Below the pieces are notes generated by a model. The model saw nothing but the letters and a program-made list of their open reading frames with translations. It was not told where the DNA came from and ran no database searches. 64,000 nt of DNA from Cavia porcellus (lineage: Eukaryota > Chordata > Mammalia > Rodentia > Caviidae). How positions within the stretch are numbered: the first letter of the stretch is position 1; the number at the start of each line of letters is the position of its first letter. The position numbers and the translations under genes were made by a program. Of this stretch, positions 37,646-50,819 are shown one piece after another. The stretch is taken from assembly GCF_034190915.1 (NCBI RefSeq), contig NW_026947507.1:29936001-30000000 (forward strand), in the 5' to 3' direction.

Positions 37646-37803
37646 AGAAAAAAAGTAAGTGAGGGACCTAAAATGTGGGCTTTTAGTGAGTCCTAGCACA
37701 GAAAGATTAAGGAAAAGTGTAAGTCACTTCCTTCTTAGCCAATCTTTCAGCATTTCACATATATACAGCACTTTCATAAAAGGAATGTTGAAGAAGAGTA
37801 AAT

Positions 37804-37916
37804 CTTTTTTTTTTTTTGTCTTTTTTGCGACGGGGTCTCCCTATGCAGTCCAGACTGACCTTGAGCTCACTTGTAGCCCAGGCTGGTCTCAAACTCACAA
37901 CGATCCTCCCACCTCA
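37804..37916 (-). mobile_element. B1-type SINE, 5'-truncated, with target duplication
   Basis: Reverse B1 from poly-T and 'gcgacggggtctccctatgc' to 'cgatcctcccacctcag', lacking the left end. Flanks GAAGAAGAGTAAAT (37790-37803) and GAAGAAGAGTGAAT (37917-37930) match at 13 of 14 bases, so the truncation happened at insertion. Confidence 0.88.
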
Positions 37917-38445
37917 GAAGAAGAGTGAATTTTACACAAAGTGCTAAGAAAACAGATCCAAAGCTATCTACCTTTAATTATTCAATCACATTCAATATTT
38001 TCAGTGGCCCTTAATATACTCGAAAATTACCTTAGCAGCAGGCAGGTTACTACTGCTGCCAGCAATAATCACCACCAAAAAGAGAACTTCAGTTCTCTAG
38101 ACGTTTCTTCCATAATCTCTATAAGAAGCCCTAGATCAGTACTTCTTGTGGAAATATCATGCAAGTCACAATTTTCTAGTGATCATATGGAAGAAGGCAA
38201 AAAATAAAATTACTGTCAATAATAACATTCAATTTAACATAAATACACAATATACTGTTATTTAATGTATAACCATTATTTAAAGAATTATTAATAAAAC
38301 ATTTTACATCCTTTTTGCACTAAGTCTTGGAAAGCCAATGCCTTCATTCTACTAATGTCTGTAACTAGTGTTAACTTATTGGAAAGGAGTCCTATACCAT
38401 CTACACTACTGATAAATTATATGCTTCTCCCTACCATGTAGCAGT

Positions 38446-38503
38446 GTTGGGGATCGAACCCAGAGCCTTACGCATGCACTTCTACCACTAAGCACTCGCT
38501 CTC

Positions 38504-38541
<38 letters not shown>
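38446..38541 (-). repeat. ID-like SINE piece followed by (CT)n microsatellite
   Basis: 'ggggatcgaacccagagcct' and 'ctaccactaagcactcgctc' are reverse ID-like, directly followed by a (CT)n run (38509-38541). The pair lies 146 bases beyond the KLHL2 exon 2 donor, so the nascent transcript carries a (GA)n run there. Confidence 0.8.
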
Positions 38542-38543
<2 letters not shown>

Positions 38544-38686
38544 ACTTTGAAAAGCTTGTAGAAAAATCTTTTGATGTTCCTCATCAAACAAAAGCAACAA
38601 TGATGGAGAAGGAGGTTATACTCACTAGATAGCTGAAAAATAAAGGGAAAAGACTGATGATTACATGTGCACAAAAGCAACCATAC

Positions 38687-38812
38687 CTTCTTAATTCGTT
38701 CATGACTTTAAAGGCTTTCTTCATGTGCCAAGGATTCACTGTCACTGGGCAGTGTTTTTCAGTATTATCATCTTTTGAATCGAGAGGCTTCTGATGACCC
38801 TGCTTTGTGCAT
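38687..38812 (-). CDS. KLHL2: KLHL2 exon 2 (N-terminal region leading into BTB)
   Basis: This 126-base exon encodes CTKQ, GHQKPLDSKDDNTEK and NPWHMKKAFKVMNELR, recognisable as the N-terminal tail of KLHL2. The tail is absent from the otherwise close paralogue KLHL3, apart from the shared NPWHMKKAFKVMNELR stretch. The acceptor is an AG at 38814-38813 after a T-rich run. The donor is GT at 38686-38685 (AAG|GTATGG). Entry phase is one base and exit phase two bases, matching exons 1 and 3. The MKKAFKVMNELR segment is the first helix of the BTB fold in this family. No frameshift or stop is seen. Confidence 0.97.
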
Positions 38813-39339
38813 CTGTACATAAAAGAAAAGAACAAAAAACAGAAAAAGATCTTATTAAAGATAATTTAATACTGGGTTATCACACTGCAAGAGATAAACT
38901 GATGCCACCCTCCTCTACTCATTTAGAGGAAGTCTCCCCAAAAAGCCTAATGTAACATTAGGGCAATTTGAACACTTTCTGATGGTCAGGATGGTTTCAA
39001 GTGTGTAGGTAATTACCACCCTGCTGTCAAAGTTCTGCCAAAGGTGAGTACAGAAAATTCAGGAAAAATGCCTTAGCAGATATCACCAGATAGAAATGTT
39101 GAAAAATGATGTTCTCTGGTAGAAATTAACCAGCTTTTACAATCTGCTAGAGTCACACAAGAGAGTGTATGATACATATTTCACACAAACTTCACAACGA
39201 ATCTGAGTCAGATTTTGTTTCTATCTGCAAGGATTATTTACCCCATGCAGCCTATGTTTAAATATTTAACCATATACCCATCATGTTTAGTTTATTTCCA
39301 CTGTTTTCCAATTTCTGTTTTTTACTAATACATCTTTGC

Positions 39340-39490
39340 ACTTTCATTACTTATAATTCTCACAATAACTCTGTAGGCTAATTACTATCATTATCCCCAT
39401 TTAATGGATAAAGACATTGAGGAATAAAAACTAGTTTGGATAACTTGGTAAATAGCAGTTAGGTAAGGCTGTGCCCAGCCTGACACTCCA
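39340..39490 (-). mobile_element. MIR SINE
   Basis: 'tcacaataactctgtaggct', 'cattatccccatttaatgga' are the reverse MIR core and flanks. Confidence 0.65.
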
Positions 39491-39551
39491 CTAATGTTCA
39501 ACATTATTTCCTACATTAAACAATGGTATTTAATTTCATAGATAAGCTTAC

Positions 39552-39740
39552 CATTTTTTTTTTCTGGCACTGGGATTGAACCCAGGGGAGCTCTACCACT
39601 GAGCTATATCTCCAACAATTTTATTTTTTAATTCTGCGATAGGGTATCAGTAAAATTGCCTGAGCTAGCCCAAACTTGTGAGGCTCCTCCTTCATCTTCT
39701 TAAGCAGCTGCAATTATAGGCATGCCACTGTTCTCAGCTT
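39552..39740 (-). mobile_element. B1-dID dimeric SINE
   Basis: Reverse ID-like unit ('ctggcactgggattgaaccc', 'ctaccactgagctatatctc') joined to a diverged B1/Alu-like monomer ('gcgatagggtatcag', 'gcagctgcaattataggcat'). Confidence 0.75.
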
Positions 39741-39829
39741 AAATTCACAGTTTTCAAGAGCACAAGGCTGTATTAGTATCGTTAAGTAAGTCATTTTTTC
39801 AAAATATGGAGTCAACAAAAATTGCCAAC

Positions 39830-40005
39830 ATTGGAGTATAGGATGGCAAGGTGGTAAATTAACTGCAAATAATGGACACAAGGAAACTTCTGAAGTGACA
39901 GATGCACAACTCTATAACTGAACTACAACTCACCATTTTATACAATAATTTTGGATAGATTTTACAGTATACAAATTATACCTCAATAACAACATTAAAT
40001 AAAAG
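39830..40005 (+). mobile_element. Old L1 3' end fragment
   Basis: Ends with 'acaaattatacctcaataa', the usual end of old L1 3' untranslated sequence. The preceding bases are diverged. Confidence 0.5.
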
Positions 40006-40517
40006 AGAGCTGAGATACCAAAGTAAATCTTTAAAAACCACATTTGTGATATTGTACAAGGAACAAGCAATAATCATTCATTTCTGTACTTTCCTTCCTT
40101 TCCTTTAGAACGAATGCATCAGTGACTAAAGTAAAGATCCTGTGCTCACAACGCTTGCCTGTCCAGGGGGTGAGGCTGGCAATAATTGTGGCAGTCACTA
40201 AAGTAGATGTCAGGATAGAAAATGTAAGCCCTACAGGAAAAAGAAAAGGCAGGGCTGGGAAAAGACGGTAAGGAGTGTGGGGTGATGTAGTGAAGGGGTA
40301 TAATTTCCTGTATTAAACAGAGTGAATAGAGAAGCCCAAGTTGAGAGGACAGATCTAGACCAAAGACTACCAGTGGGAGGGTGTGGAGGGCAGAATCACT
40401 AGGGCATGTCCCAGGAGCTGGGAGACCCACTAATAACTGAATTTGCATAAGGTGTTGCCACAAGAAAGGTCACAAATGGAATGGGAGAATGAGGAAGTAC
40501 CCACAACAAACCATGAA

Positions 40518-40607
40518 TTTTTTTTCTTTTTGGCACTGGGAATCAAACTCAGGACCTTGTGTTTGCCAGGTAGGCACTTGTATTGCTAAGCTATACCCCC
40601 AGCTCCA
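40518..40607 (-). mobile_element. ID-type SINE
   Basis: 'ttttggcactgggaatcaaa', 'ctaagctatacccccagctc' in reverse. Flanks ccatgaattt and ccacgaactt are a probable target duplication. Confidence 0.8.
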
Positions 40608-40661
40608 CGAACTTTTGAGGTATGTGTGTAGTGCTGTGTACAACTTAAAAAGGGAAAGTCT

Positions 40662-40765
40662 TGGCTGGGCCTGGGAGGCACATGCTGTAATCCCAGCACT
40701 CAGGAGGCTGCGGCAAGAGGACCACTGTGAGTTCAAGGCCAGACTGAGCTATAGACAAGAGTGTT
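40662..40765 (+). mobile_element. B1-type SINE, 3' part missing
   Basis: 'ggctgggcctgggaggcaca', 'caggaggctgcggcaagagg', 'gttcaaggccagactgagct', then loss of the usual 'gtctcaaaa' end. Confidence 0.8.
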
Positions 40766-42947
40766 GAGTGAACAGGCAAGCGAGCCAGAGAGAATGAGAA
40801 AGAGAAAGTCTGGCAAGTCTAGAACCCAAAAAGGAAAGGATATTTATGTCTGGAGGAAGGGGCTGGGGAAACACTACAGTGTAAAGCACACATTCTCACT
40901 GTAAAGCAAACAATGGGAATTCAGGTAAAGGAGAAACTGCGTAGTTGTATGGACGCCATGCCAACTTCCAGCCACGTCACAGTGGATGCCTACATGACAG
41001 CAAGACAATATTCATCAATATCTGTTTCTAGTTTAGTAACTGAGGAATTACAACAGAGGAAAAATATTACTCTGAGGATTAGCAAAACTCTCACAGAAGA
41101 GTTTTCAATGCACACAGCAGAAGCAAAAGCAACTCTACCCAAAAAAGAACACTGCCATTTAAAAGTCTAGAGTGGAAGTTTGTATAAGAAATTAGGAATT
41201 AAAACTCCGGCATTCTAGCACTTTAAGGCAGTTACCAATACAACGCTCGTATCAGTGCCCTCCTAAAGCTATTTGCAGCTCCTGAGTTTTTCTCTTTTGA
41301 TGTACTCCAGAAACCCTGCAAAGAAAAAACCTCTTTATTCAAAGACTTAAAAAAGTAAGAAGTAGCACTGAATTTTCTTTTTACGCATTCACTGTACCTG
41401 AGAGCCACTCAGACATACAGCACCCCTGCTGCACACAGTTCTATTTTCAACACTGATGCCCTTTCCCTAATTTCCCATTTCCGATGTAGCTTTGAGTTAG
41501 TGGCCTCTCATTCAGAAGCAAAACTGAGTAATAGAAAATGACATCACATCTAAAACTACAGATGTGAAAAACGTATATACACTAGGAACACGAAGCTAAG
41601 TGGGAGGTAAGAAGGTTACCCTTTAAGTCAGACCAGCAGGGAACTACACGGCCCAGCTTCCCTTCTGAAATAAAGCGCAAGCCCTCGAAACAAACCTCAC
41701 ATTCTCAGAATTGCCTTTCTTAAAATATCAAAAGGAAGCACTTTTTCAAAGTTCTTTCACTTGGAAAGTTTTTCTCCAACTCCACACTCTACAACCAGTC
41801 TTGCAAGACATTGCAAGACAATTATCCAGTCACCTATCATTATGAAAACATATAAAAGCTAGTATCTCTGGGCCTGGATTCCAGATACTGCTATGCTTTA
41901 TGGGAGGTAACCCCACAGCCTTCCTCCTATGACTTCCACAAACTCCTGGCTATGGGAAAGGTTGGCTTCTCAGCCTACGAACATACTACCAACAGTAACT
42001 AAACTTCCAGGAAGGAGGAAAATTAATACTCTAGCATGTTTGTTTCCCTCAAGCAGTCAAGATTTCATAAACTGCTAAAGGCTTAAGTCTAGTGTTATAA
42101 TTCTTTTAAAGATTATATTTGATTTGTTGAAAACAAAGAGAACAAGATGGAACAAAGCCCAGCAATAATAATTTTCTGTGGACACTAAGAATGAGGTATA
42201 ATTTCTTGAGCTATTTATTACTCGCTTTGGAACAGTGATTTTCAGTGGAAGGGAATAACTCCAGTGATTTCTCCAAACTACACATAACCATTCCTCACCT
42301 GAAGAGTCAGACAAATGTCTTTAAGACCAAATGTATAGAATGATAGCATTTCTGGGAGTAGCGATGATTTTTAAAACAACCACAAAAAATAAGCGCTGTA
42401 ATAGGCCTCAACACCCCGATTACCTCCCACCGCAGGGACAATCAGCACAGACTGACAACAAACGCTTAAGAAAATATGGGTTGTGTATGGCTTTTCTGGT
42501 AGAAACAATGGTGCAATGCATGGGACTGATCCAGCTGCCAAATTTAACTGGGGGCCAAGGACATCATCACATTCTGGACATTAACACTTGCCCCCTGTAT
42601 GGCCACCATCTCTACTCTCCCCTCTGCCTGTTCACCTCAAAAGCTGCAAGATTCTCCTGCTTGCAGTGAGTCACCCACCATTATTCACAAATTTCTGCCA
42701 AGTTCACATCGGCAGCTGTTGTTTTCAAAGTCACCATCCATGCTGTACTGCTTTGAAGTTCCCCCATTACTTTATAATATTTCTCCTATTTTTTTGTTGT
42801 CTTCCCTGCTCATTTGCATTCAGAAGTTGGAATCTTAGTAACACTGCTGCCGTGCACAGCCCAGCACATCTGAAGTAAATAACCAGTATCTTATCGAGGG
42901 CCCGTCATGTTGTCCTATGCTTTCCCAACAAAGAGGGCCCACACAGC

Positions 42948-43082
42948 CAGGGTCTCGCTGTGTAGTGCAGCCTGGCTTTGAACTCACTTCTGTAGCCCAG
43001 GCTGGCCTCAAACTCATGGTAACCCTCCTGCCTCAGCCTCTTGAGTGCTGGGATTACAGGCGTGTGCCATCACTCCTGGTGC
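42948..43082 (-). mobile_element. B1-type SINE
   Basis: 'cagggtctcgctgtgtagtg', 'cccaggctggcctcaaactc', 'gattacaggcgtgtgcc'. The poly-T end is lost. Confidence 0.88.
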
Positions 43083-43683
43083 TCCCACATCTTTTACTGT
43101 AACCAAACAACCACATCACTTAGAGGCTGTGAAGTCAGACTCTGTTTCTCCAACTGGACACATTTTGGTTGATGGCTAGGTGACAGAATTTTCAGTGTGG
43201 CTAAAAGGAAAATAAATATGGAATAAAAGTGGCCTTTATTTTAAGAATGCGGAAAGAGACTCCATGACCTCCGGGGTCTGGCTTTCTCTCTGCCCGACCC
43301 ATGGTGTGGGGGCATACATATAGCTTAGGTTTGAGTTGGTACCTAAGGGGCATTACTGATGCACTGGTAGCCCATTGGAATTCACTTCGTGCCACAGGTA
43401 AATTGCCTACGGGCTGGGAAGGTGACCTCAAGATAGAGCCCCATCATTTCGCCTCCCAACCTCCCACCGCTGCAGCTTCCCATTCAGGGCAAAATCCTTT
43501 CACTAGGATTATGGATTCAATTGCTACAACTATGTAAAGGCAAATTTTCAAGTCAATGGAATTCAAACTTTTTTAAGGCACAGAGCCAGTAGACAATTTA
43601 TAATGTACAAATATACAGTCATATTGCCAAATAAACACAGCTTTGTAAAAAAAAGTCAATATCCAATGGACATGTGACTTGGT

Positions 43684-43762
43684 CTGAGCAGGGGATGCAG
43701 CTCAACGGTAGTACACACTCAACATGCACAAGAACCCAGGTCAATCCCCAGCAGTGTAAGAG
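43684..43762 (+). mobile_element. ID-type SINE, diverged
   Basis: 'gagcaggggatgcagctcaa' and 'acccaggtcaatccccagca' keep the A-box and B-box spacing. Confidence 0.7.
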
Positions 43763-44328
43763 GGAAAAACAGACCTCAGATTTTATCTTCAGTACGCAGA
43801 CTCTTAGTAAACCTGAGTATGAAGCATCTTGTAAGAGAAAAACTTCCTATCCTGCATCAAATCACAAAATATCTCACAGATACCACGGAGCACAGGCATA
43901 ATACATATATTATTTTAGAAAAAAGCTGTATTTCTGAATTCCCAGCTGGGAAGGAAACATCTAGAAAAACTAGAAACACCCAACTTTGCTAAAGTGGATC
44001 AGCAATGAAAACCAGAGACCACGGAAGGCAGGCAGGAGGGAGGTGTGGATTTGCTCCCTTCTCCTCCCAGGGCTCCTGGAGTGGCTTTCTAAGCCTGTGG
44101 AGAAGCCTTCCAGGAGGTGGTGGCTGGGCCAGCTGAGAAGGAAAGGTTGATGGAAGCTTTGTATAATTGTTCTCTGATAGTAGAACAATAGAGCTGTAAA
44201 AAGCTCTGCTTCAGTTCAACTCCTGCTCTCTCCCTCCCACCTACATGACAGAGCACAATCAGGCACTTTTTGTCCCTGACAGTGACAATTACTTCGGAAA
44301 GGGACCAATATAAAAGCATGTCTTAGGG

Positions 44329-44416
44329 GCTGGGGATTTAGCTGAGCCACATAAGCGACTGCCTTGCAAGTGCATGGTCATGAGTTCAATCCCCGGTACC
44401 AATTAAAAAAAAAAAA
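44329..44416 (+). mobile_element. ID-type SINE
   Basis: 'gggctggggatttagctgag', 'gactgccttgcaagtgcatg', 'catgagttcaatccccggta', A tail. Confidence 0.9.
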
Positions 44417-45529
44417 TTGTTTACAAGGATATCTTATATAAATCAATCTTTTAAAGAATATCTTACAAACAACACAGTTCTGTCAGAGTGGAAGATTTAT
44501 GAAGTATTAAACTAAGGAAACGGAGGCTGCCAATCCACTTCAGGTGTTTGTGGGTCTTTTATCAGTCATTTCTAGTGCTCACTTCACTTAGCACATATAC
44601 TAAAAGCCATATTTCTGCTCTTTTGTCTCTTGTCCTATTACTGCCATCACTCGGATGGTAAGAAGGGGCACAGTATCACTGGGAGTTCAGTTCATGGGCT
44701 ACATTTTCTAGCAAATGTACAAAGAGATACTAAAGGGAACCAGAATCAGGTGAGGGAACTCAGCTGTAATCCTACCCAAGTCAAATACCAAGCAAGTGAC
44801 CTGGAGCACCTGCTCAGTCCCACTGGGCTCAGACTGATCACTTAAAACAACCTCACCTACTACTATCTTAGAGAACTATATAAGCATCAAACACCATATA
44901 AACATAAACACAAAGTTCAGAAATGTTCAGGTTAAGGGTTAAGTTAAATATGGAGAAATATTATTACTGACTTTATTGGCTGCCTTTAACTTTAATTGCA
45001 ACTTTCAATTCAAGGTTACTAGCAATACTGAAAATTACCACAATTGTCAATACATCAAATATAGTAAGTGTTGCAAGCCTGGGACTGGGCAGGCGAAGGG
45101 AACAGAGAGAGGCTAACCCACTCTTTCTTCACTTTCCTAGATCTAACTTTAGATCCCAAAACACAAGGAATGGCACGTATTAGTACACAGGTGCAGGATT
45201 ACAGGCTGCAATTTTTATTGGAATACAACAATAATCTAGAATGAGTTGGAATAAATAGGAAATACTTGTAAAGAAGATGAGGCTCAAACTGAATCTTGGG
45301 GAAACTCCAAGTTGTTTTAACTGCCAACAGGAGAATGGAAGCTAGGGGAAACAGCTGGAGAATCCTGGCTCATGATAAGGCAAGCTCAGAACTGCAGACC
45401 AAAGCACAGATCTGCTCACAGACTTAAGATACAGATGGAGCCATGAGGTAGACATTAAAAGACTGAAAAAACAACTGGCCAAGGCCTACTTCTGTGAACT
45501 ACACGTCTGCCATGAAAAGTAGACGAGAA

Positions 45530-45690
45530 AGTGCATGCAACAGAAAGAGTCAAGTCCCAGTTTCTCAATACCTATAAACTTGGGAAAGTTACAACCTCAC
45601 TCACTTTCCTCGGCTGAAAATAATAAAAGGCCTACCTATACTGTAAGACTATTATAAAGCTAAATGAAGCAATGAAAGGCTCAGACCACA
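45530..45690 (+). mobile_element. MIR SINE
   Basis: 'aaacttgggaaagttacaac', 'cactttcctcggctgaaaat' and 'gaagcaatgaaaggctcag' match MIR in forward order. Confidence 0.6.
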
Positions 45691-47097
45691 TTGAGCAACC
45701 TAAAAACCAAAGGAGGAAACCAAGAATAAGCAGTGTCATGAAAAGCAAGGGCTTGTTTTTCAAGGCAGAATCAATGAAAAGAACTAGCTGAAGAGTGTTT
45801 TAGCAAACACCAATAATCCTAAGTAGACGAAAGCACAGGGTCCACTTCACAGAAAGCACACAGGCCCACTGCAAAGAGCAATAACCTGGGGCCAGCTGTA
45901 AGCAGCCTGCACTCCATTCTACCTGGCCACCCTCCTTCCCTTCCGGCTTCACCTGGGTAGACGCCCAGACCCTACCCGAGCCACAGCGCTCCGTTCAGTT
46001 GTCTCCTTAAACTGCTTTATTTTTCTTTCTAGTACTTGGGCACTATCAGTATTGTTCCAGATTTTTTTTCCAAGTCTCAACCATGAGGAAAAGGGCTTTA
46101 TTCTGTTTTCTGAGACAAAGCTGTAACCACAGCAGGCACTCAATAAATAAGGATAAAAAATCGGAATTGCCTCCTAATAAGCAGTAAATAATTTGGAATT
46201 TGACAATCATAACAGAAAAGCACCTGAAAAGCAATTTTCCTCCCTCTGTATTACCCTGAAAGAACCTTCTGCCTGATCTTAGAAAAGAAGTTCACTAGTT
46301 TTCATGAACAATTCTAGCACAGAGCTAGAGGGACCACACAAGAGTTCTTAATATGCACTGAATGCCTGCCTTGTGCAATACAAAATGTGAATCAGAAACA
46401 AGAAACAAGAGGTCTTGGCTTTTTAGAGAGTGGAGGGATACATTCCCAGCATCAGAAACTACCGCATAAATGCTACCTGTTTCCAGGCTCCACTTTTCAA
46501 GTGCCAAACGCACTTCCAAATTGTCCCTAAGAGAACACTTTCTTCAACACATACTGATCCATGTCTTCTTTCCCTATTACCTCGTGAGCTATCACTGCTT
46601 CTAAATATCATATTTTAAACATCTTGGCCTATTTCAAAAGATGATCTGCCTAAGATATCAGATGCCCAATTTATATACACAAAATCAAGAATACACCCAG
46701 GTTCTCTGTATAAAAGACAAACAAGTACCGGAGTAATTCTCCCCAAGAATCCAAATTCCTGGCAATTCAATCTTGCGCAGAACATTAAGTCACAGTTCCA
46801 GTCACAGTTCCACTTTTCACTTATCTGTGACAAAATGAGGACAATGCAACAAGTTTTCATAAAAATAAATTCATTCAATTTAAGGGCCATCCTTTACTCC
46901 AGAGATTACACCCTTCCTTGTATTTAACAAGTGGTGTTGAAATGCCTTTTCTTCCATAAAAAGATGGTAATAATTGCTAGTTATCATTTTGTCAATAATT
47001 ACTTTACTTGGCAAAACAAGAAAATAATTCTCAGTTGGTGTCTAACAATTCTGGATTTTTTTTTTTTAAAAAACAAGTCTGTAAAATCCAAAAATCA

Positions 47098-47529
47098 AGA
47101 GGACAGGCTGACTTGATAATAACTAAGGTACATAAAGCAATTAAATATTTGTACGGTTGGTTGATTTTGCAGGCCTGGAGTCAACAGTCTGAACATCTCT
47201 TAGGAGGATGACCATATGCAATATAGCAAATGTGAGTGATTTCCTTCTTTCTTTGAAGTCAAATACTGTTTTCACCGTTTTGCTTTGTTCTGATAAATTG
47301 CTTTTGCTTTATTCAACATTCTGTTTTGATTGGTCTTACTGTGTTTTGTTTTTGGTTTGATTTTGCTATACCTGATGGACAACTACTGTGACAATAACAA
47401 GATATACTACGGTAGCTATTGCTATTTTCCTGGTATCCTGCTTCGAAGTTCTGTACCAATTTTGCTGCACTATTTTGATTGGCTTTGTTCTGTCTTGTTT
47501 TGTTGGATTTTACTATCTTTAAAATAGAA
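47098..47529 (+). mobile_element. Composite A-tailed retroelement, copy 3
   Basis: A 432-bp insertion bounded by a perfect 15-bp direct repeat, AAAATCCAAAAATCA, at 47083-47097 and 47530-47544. The last ~340 bases match the bodies of copies 1 and 2 ('atctcttaggagg', 'gatatactac', 'gaagttctgtaccaat'). The first ~75 bases differ from their GC-rich head and instead resemble the start of copy 4 around 'ttgcaggcct'. The 3' end is A-rich. Confidence 0.72.
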
Positions 47530-48385
47530 AAAATCCAAAAATCAGAGAACCTCTTCTCTAACCCAACCACTCCGCTGCTGCCTGAATCCCTCTGTGCATG
47601 GCCAACAAGTGGTTTGTCCACGGTAGAGTGGGTCTGACAGTAAGACCAGTAAAGTAGACTTGGGGACTAGAAAACAGATACAGCTGTCTTGGAGACAGAT
47701 TTGCTTGACATTGTGAAAGAAATCAAAAGAGCAAGACCAGCAGAAAGTACACCAACTTGTGATAAAGGAGTCAGTAAGAAAATAAGGGCCAAAAAACAGT
47801 TCAAGGAGGGATTGTCAATGGGATACACTGGGTCTTTTACCTCAGTCTTTCTACAACTCAGTAATTTTGGAAATTCTTTGCCCAAGTAACTATAAAACCT
47901 GGGATGTGTACAACACTCCTAAGGTCAGGGCAGATCAGTTTATACTTCCTTTTATATCCCGCAGTTTGCTACCTGAATCTCTCTTACTGATAGGTATCTC
48001 ACTGTAGTTCAGGTTTGACTAGAAGCAAATGTCACACCATCTTCCTATCACCCAGATCCCAAATCGCAACAGACTCTCAAAGCTACCCATACTCGATGAT
48101 GCAAAAAAAATAGAAAGAGAACTATGAAATCCTGGGACAAGCAGCACAAGAATTTTAAGAGGTTGGAGAGAACTTGTTAAGAAGTAGAAAAAGCACAAGA
48201 GATCAAAAACAGGTCAAAGAGGCTGGCCTGAGGAAAGAGGAATCCTGGACAGACATCTGCCACCCTTCCAGACAATGGCCACACAGGTCAAAGGAGGACA
48301 CGCCAGCGCTAGCGGGGCTGGAGAACAATGGAAGCTTGGTCCCTAAAAATTAATTAATTAGTTAAAAAAAATTAAAAAACACAGG

Positions 48386-48476
48386 AAGCTGGGTGTGGTA
48401 GCACATCCTTTTAGACCCAGGAGGCTGAAAGAGGTAAATTGCTGGAGACTATGAATTTGAAGCCAGCTGGAGTAAT
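48386..48476 (+). mobile_element. B1-type SINE, diverged
   Basis: 'agctgggtgtggtagcacat', 'cccaggaggctgaaagag', 'aatttgaagccagctggag'. Followed by an 11-base G run (48477-48487). Confidence 0.75.
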
Positions 48477-50819
48477 GGGGGGGGGGGCAGCACAAACAAA
48501 AGCACTCCACACAATGTCAGGCAGAGACAGGCATTCAAATGTTTGCAGATTGAGTAAGTTAATAAGCAGACCCACAGAGAATTTTCAGTCTGCTTCCAAT
48601 CACACGACGCAACACACCTGAAGTCCAGGTCAAACTTTTTTTTTGCCATAAAGCTCAAGCTCAGAATCTAATCTACTGAAAAGCTGACTGCTCCCAATAA
48701 CTTCACTGCCGCTGTTCCACCCTGCTCCAGCAGCGAGGTCCAGCAAAGCCACGTCCCAAAACACATCCTGCATTTCTCAAACCCAACACCCTTGTCCAGG
48801 CAGGAAGTCCTAGGGGTGGAAGTGAAATGCCTGAGGGTGGGAAGGAAAGAACTATTCCTGACCTACAGGAAGATAAAATGATATTATAATAAATTCTGGA
48901 ATTAAGAGTTAACCTCAGATAGGCCAAATGAAACTAAAATCTATTTGCATTTTTAATTATATGGGTTTGAACAATGAAAAAGTGTCAGATACTTCAGCCA
49001 CCCGTGACTGAAAGAAGATTGGATAATTCTTTCTTCAGGGCTGGCCTTCCAGGTTTTCCCTTCTATCTCAGGCTAGCGTTGTTCCAACACCATGGAGACT
49101 CAATACCAAACAACTGTGCAGGACATCAAAATTACGATTCATTGATCTGCCAAGATTCAGCTTTTCATCATTAGCAAGCATACACCTATCTCATTCATTT
49201 TTTATTTCAATTTAAATCATTTTCTGTGCCTCTACTGCCTCCTGAGCCTGCTTTTCCACACCTTTCTTTCCAGCCCGCATCCTCAGATCCTTGGTTGCTT
49301 GAGTTCACTTTGCTCCAGAAGTAAAAGGAGACTGCAGAGAATTGATATAAAAGCAGGACAGGTTTACTACAGACGAGGACCTCCGTGTTACACGTTATAA
49401 GTTGACATGCCGTCTCCATGGGAGTCCATGTCCTGCTGGAAGTGCTTCTGAGCCAGGCAGAACCCCCTTATGCTTGGACACGCTGCTGACGCTAACAATC
49501 CAGCATCCCACCTCCTGGGGGTTCAGGAGCCCTCCCCAAGCTCCTGAAGAACAGAGCCTCAAGAAGCGGCTGAGCTCCGAGCTTTCTCTAATCAGGCCAG
49601 GGGGCAAGTCAAAAGTTTTAAAATCTACTTCCTCAGCCCCATGACCGGTTCCACTCCTGCTCAAAATTCTGTAATGCACTTTCAAAAACTGTAGTTCCAG
49701 AATCCCATTCGTTCTCCTAAAAGGATTTAACATCAAAAATATTTTTTCAGCCCAAACCAAATTACCTGTATTTTGGCCAAAATCCTGTACCCCCCCCCAA
49801 GCTGGTGCGGTACAATCGCCTTGGAGTGAAGCTAGCTAAACCTTACTGAAAAATGATAAGGCTCCAGGAATAAGCCCTCCATAAAAAGGAATACCGTCCT
49901 AGAGAATGAGGTTTGTCTGCGGCTAGAAAAGTCAGAAGCAAAAGGCTTTCCTTCCTAAAGGTTAAACCAAGGAAAGCAGGTCAAAACTGCAATTTTCGAA
50001 ACTGCTAGAGATTTGCAACCCACTTTTACCAAGATATCTTTTTAAAAGGGCAAACATCCTGGCACTGAATAACACAACAGTAACTTACACGTCATTTTCC
50101 AGCTATCATTTCTAGAAAGTAATTTAGCTGCAAGTGATCTTGAATGCATTTGAACACCAAGGAAAAAAGACACCTGTGCTCGGCAGGTCGATAACACTAC
50201 TAATTTGCTCCGGGTACCAAGGAAACAGAAGATGCTCTGATTTCTAGATAAAACGTTCTGCAATGCCAGGTAGGAGGTCACATGCACTGAACGGCTACAG
50301 ACATATAACAGCTCTTCAGATACTGATTTAGTTGGAAATTCGTGGAAAAGAGTAACGTTCAGATCAATGCATTTAAGACACTGGGTGCCTGGTACTTCCC
50401 AGTTTCCCTTTTTTTCAATCAGAGTCCGCGCATCCTACCTTCGCCTAAGGAAAGGGGTGGGCACCAGCAGCCGGTGCCTTTCAGGGAGAGACGCATAGCC
50501 CGGGCAAAGCCCCGCTCACAGCCCTATCCCGAAGCCTCCAGAACGCCCAGGTCTGGAAAGCCCTCGCCCTGGAAAACCTGGGCGGCGTGGGAAGTCACAG
50601 CCCGCCAGCCCGAGTTCGGAGTTCGGGTAGCGGTCGATTTCGGACTGCAGGCATCACGCCTCTGCACGCCCCGCACCTCCCACCTCCGCCGCCCCCGGGC
50701 GTCCTCCGCGGCGGGCACCAGCGGGCGGGCGGGCGTCCCCGGGCAGCCCCGGCGCCGCAACAGCGCGCTCCTCCGCAGCGGCCGCAGCGCGCCCACCCGC
50801 CGTCCGCCCGCTCACTCAC

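Larger units (their letters stand above)
26707..38686 (-). other. KLHL2: KLHL2 intron 2
   Basis: 11.98 kb between exons 2 and 3. It contains the longest L1 fragment of the window, a nested composite retroelement, a G-rich purine tract and several SINEs, listed separately. The stretches 26710-28340, 31850-32190, 32610-34540, 34650-36190 and 36890-37500 hold no recognised gene or clear repeat. Confidence 0.9.
38813..50819 (-). other. KLHL2: KLHL2 intron 1
   Basis: 12.0 kb between exons 1 and 2, with donor GTGAGT at 50819 and acceptor AG at 38813. Repeats inside are listed separately. The stretches 38830-39340, 40770-42940, 43090-43680, 44420-45530, 45690-47080, 47545-48385 and 48480-50420 contain no exon, RNA gene or clear repeat that I recognise. 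Confidence 0.9.
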
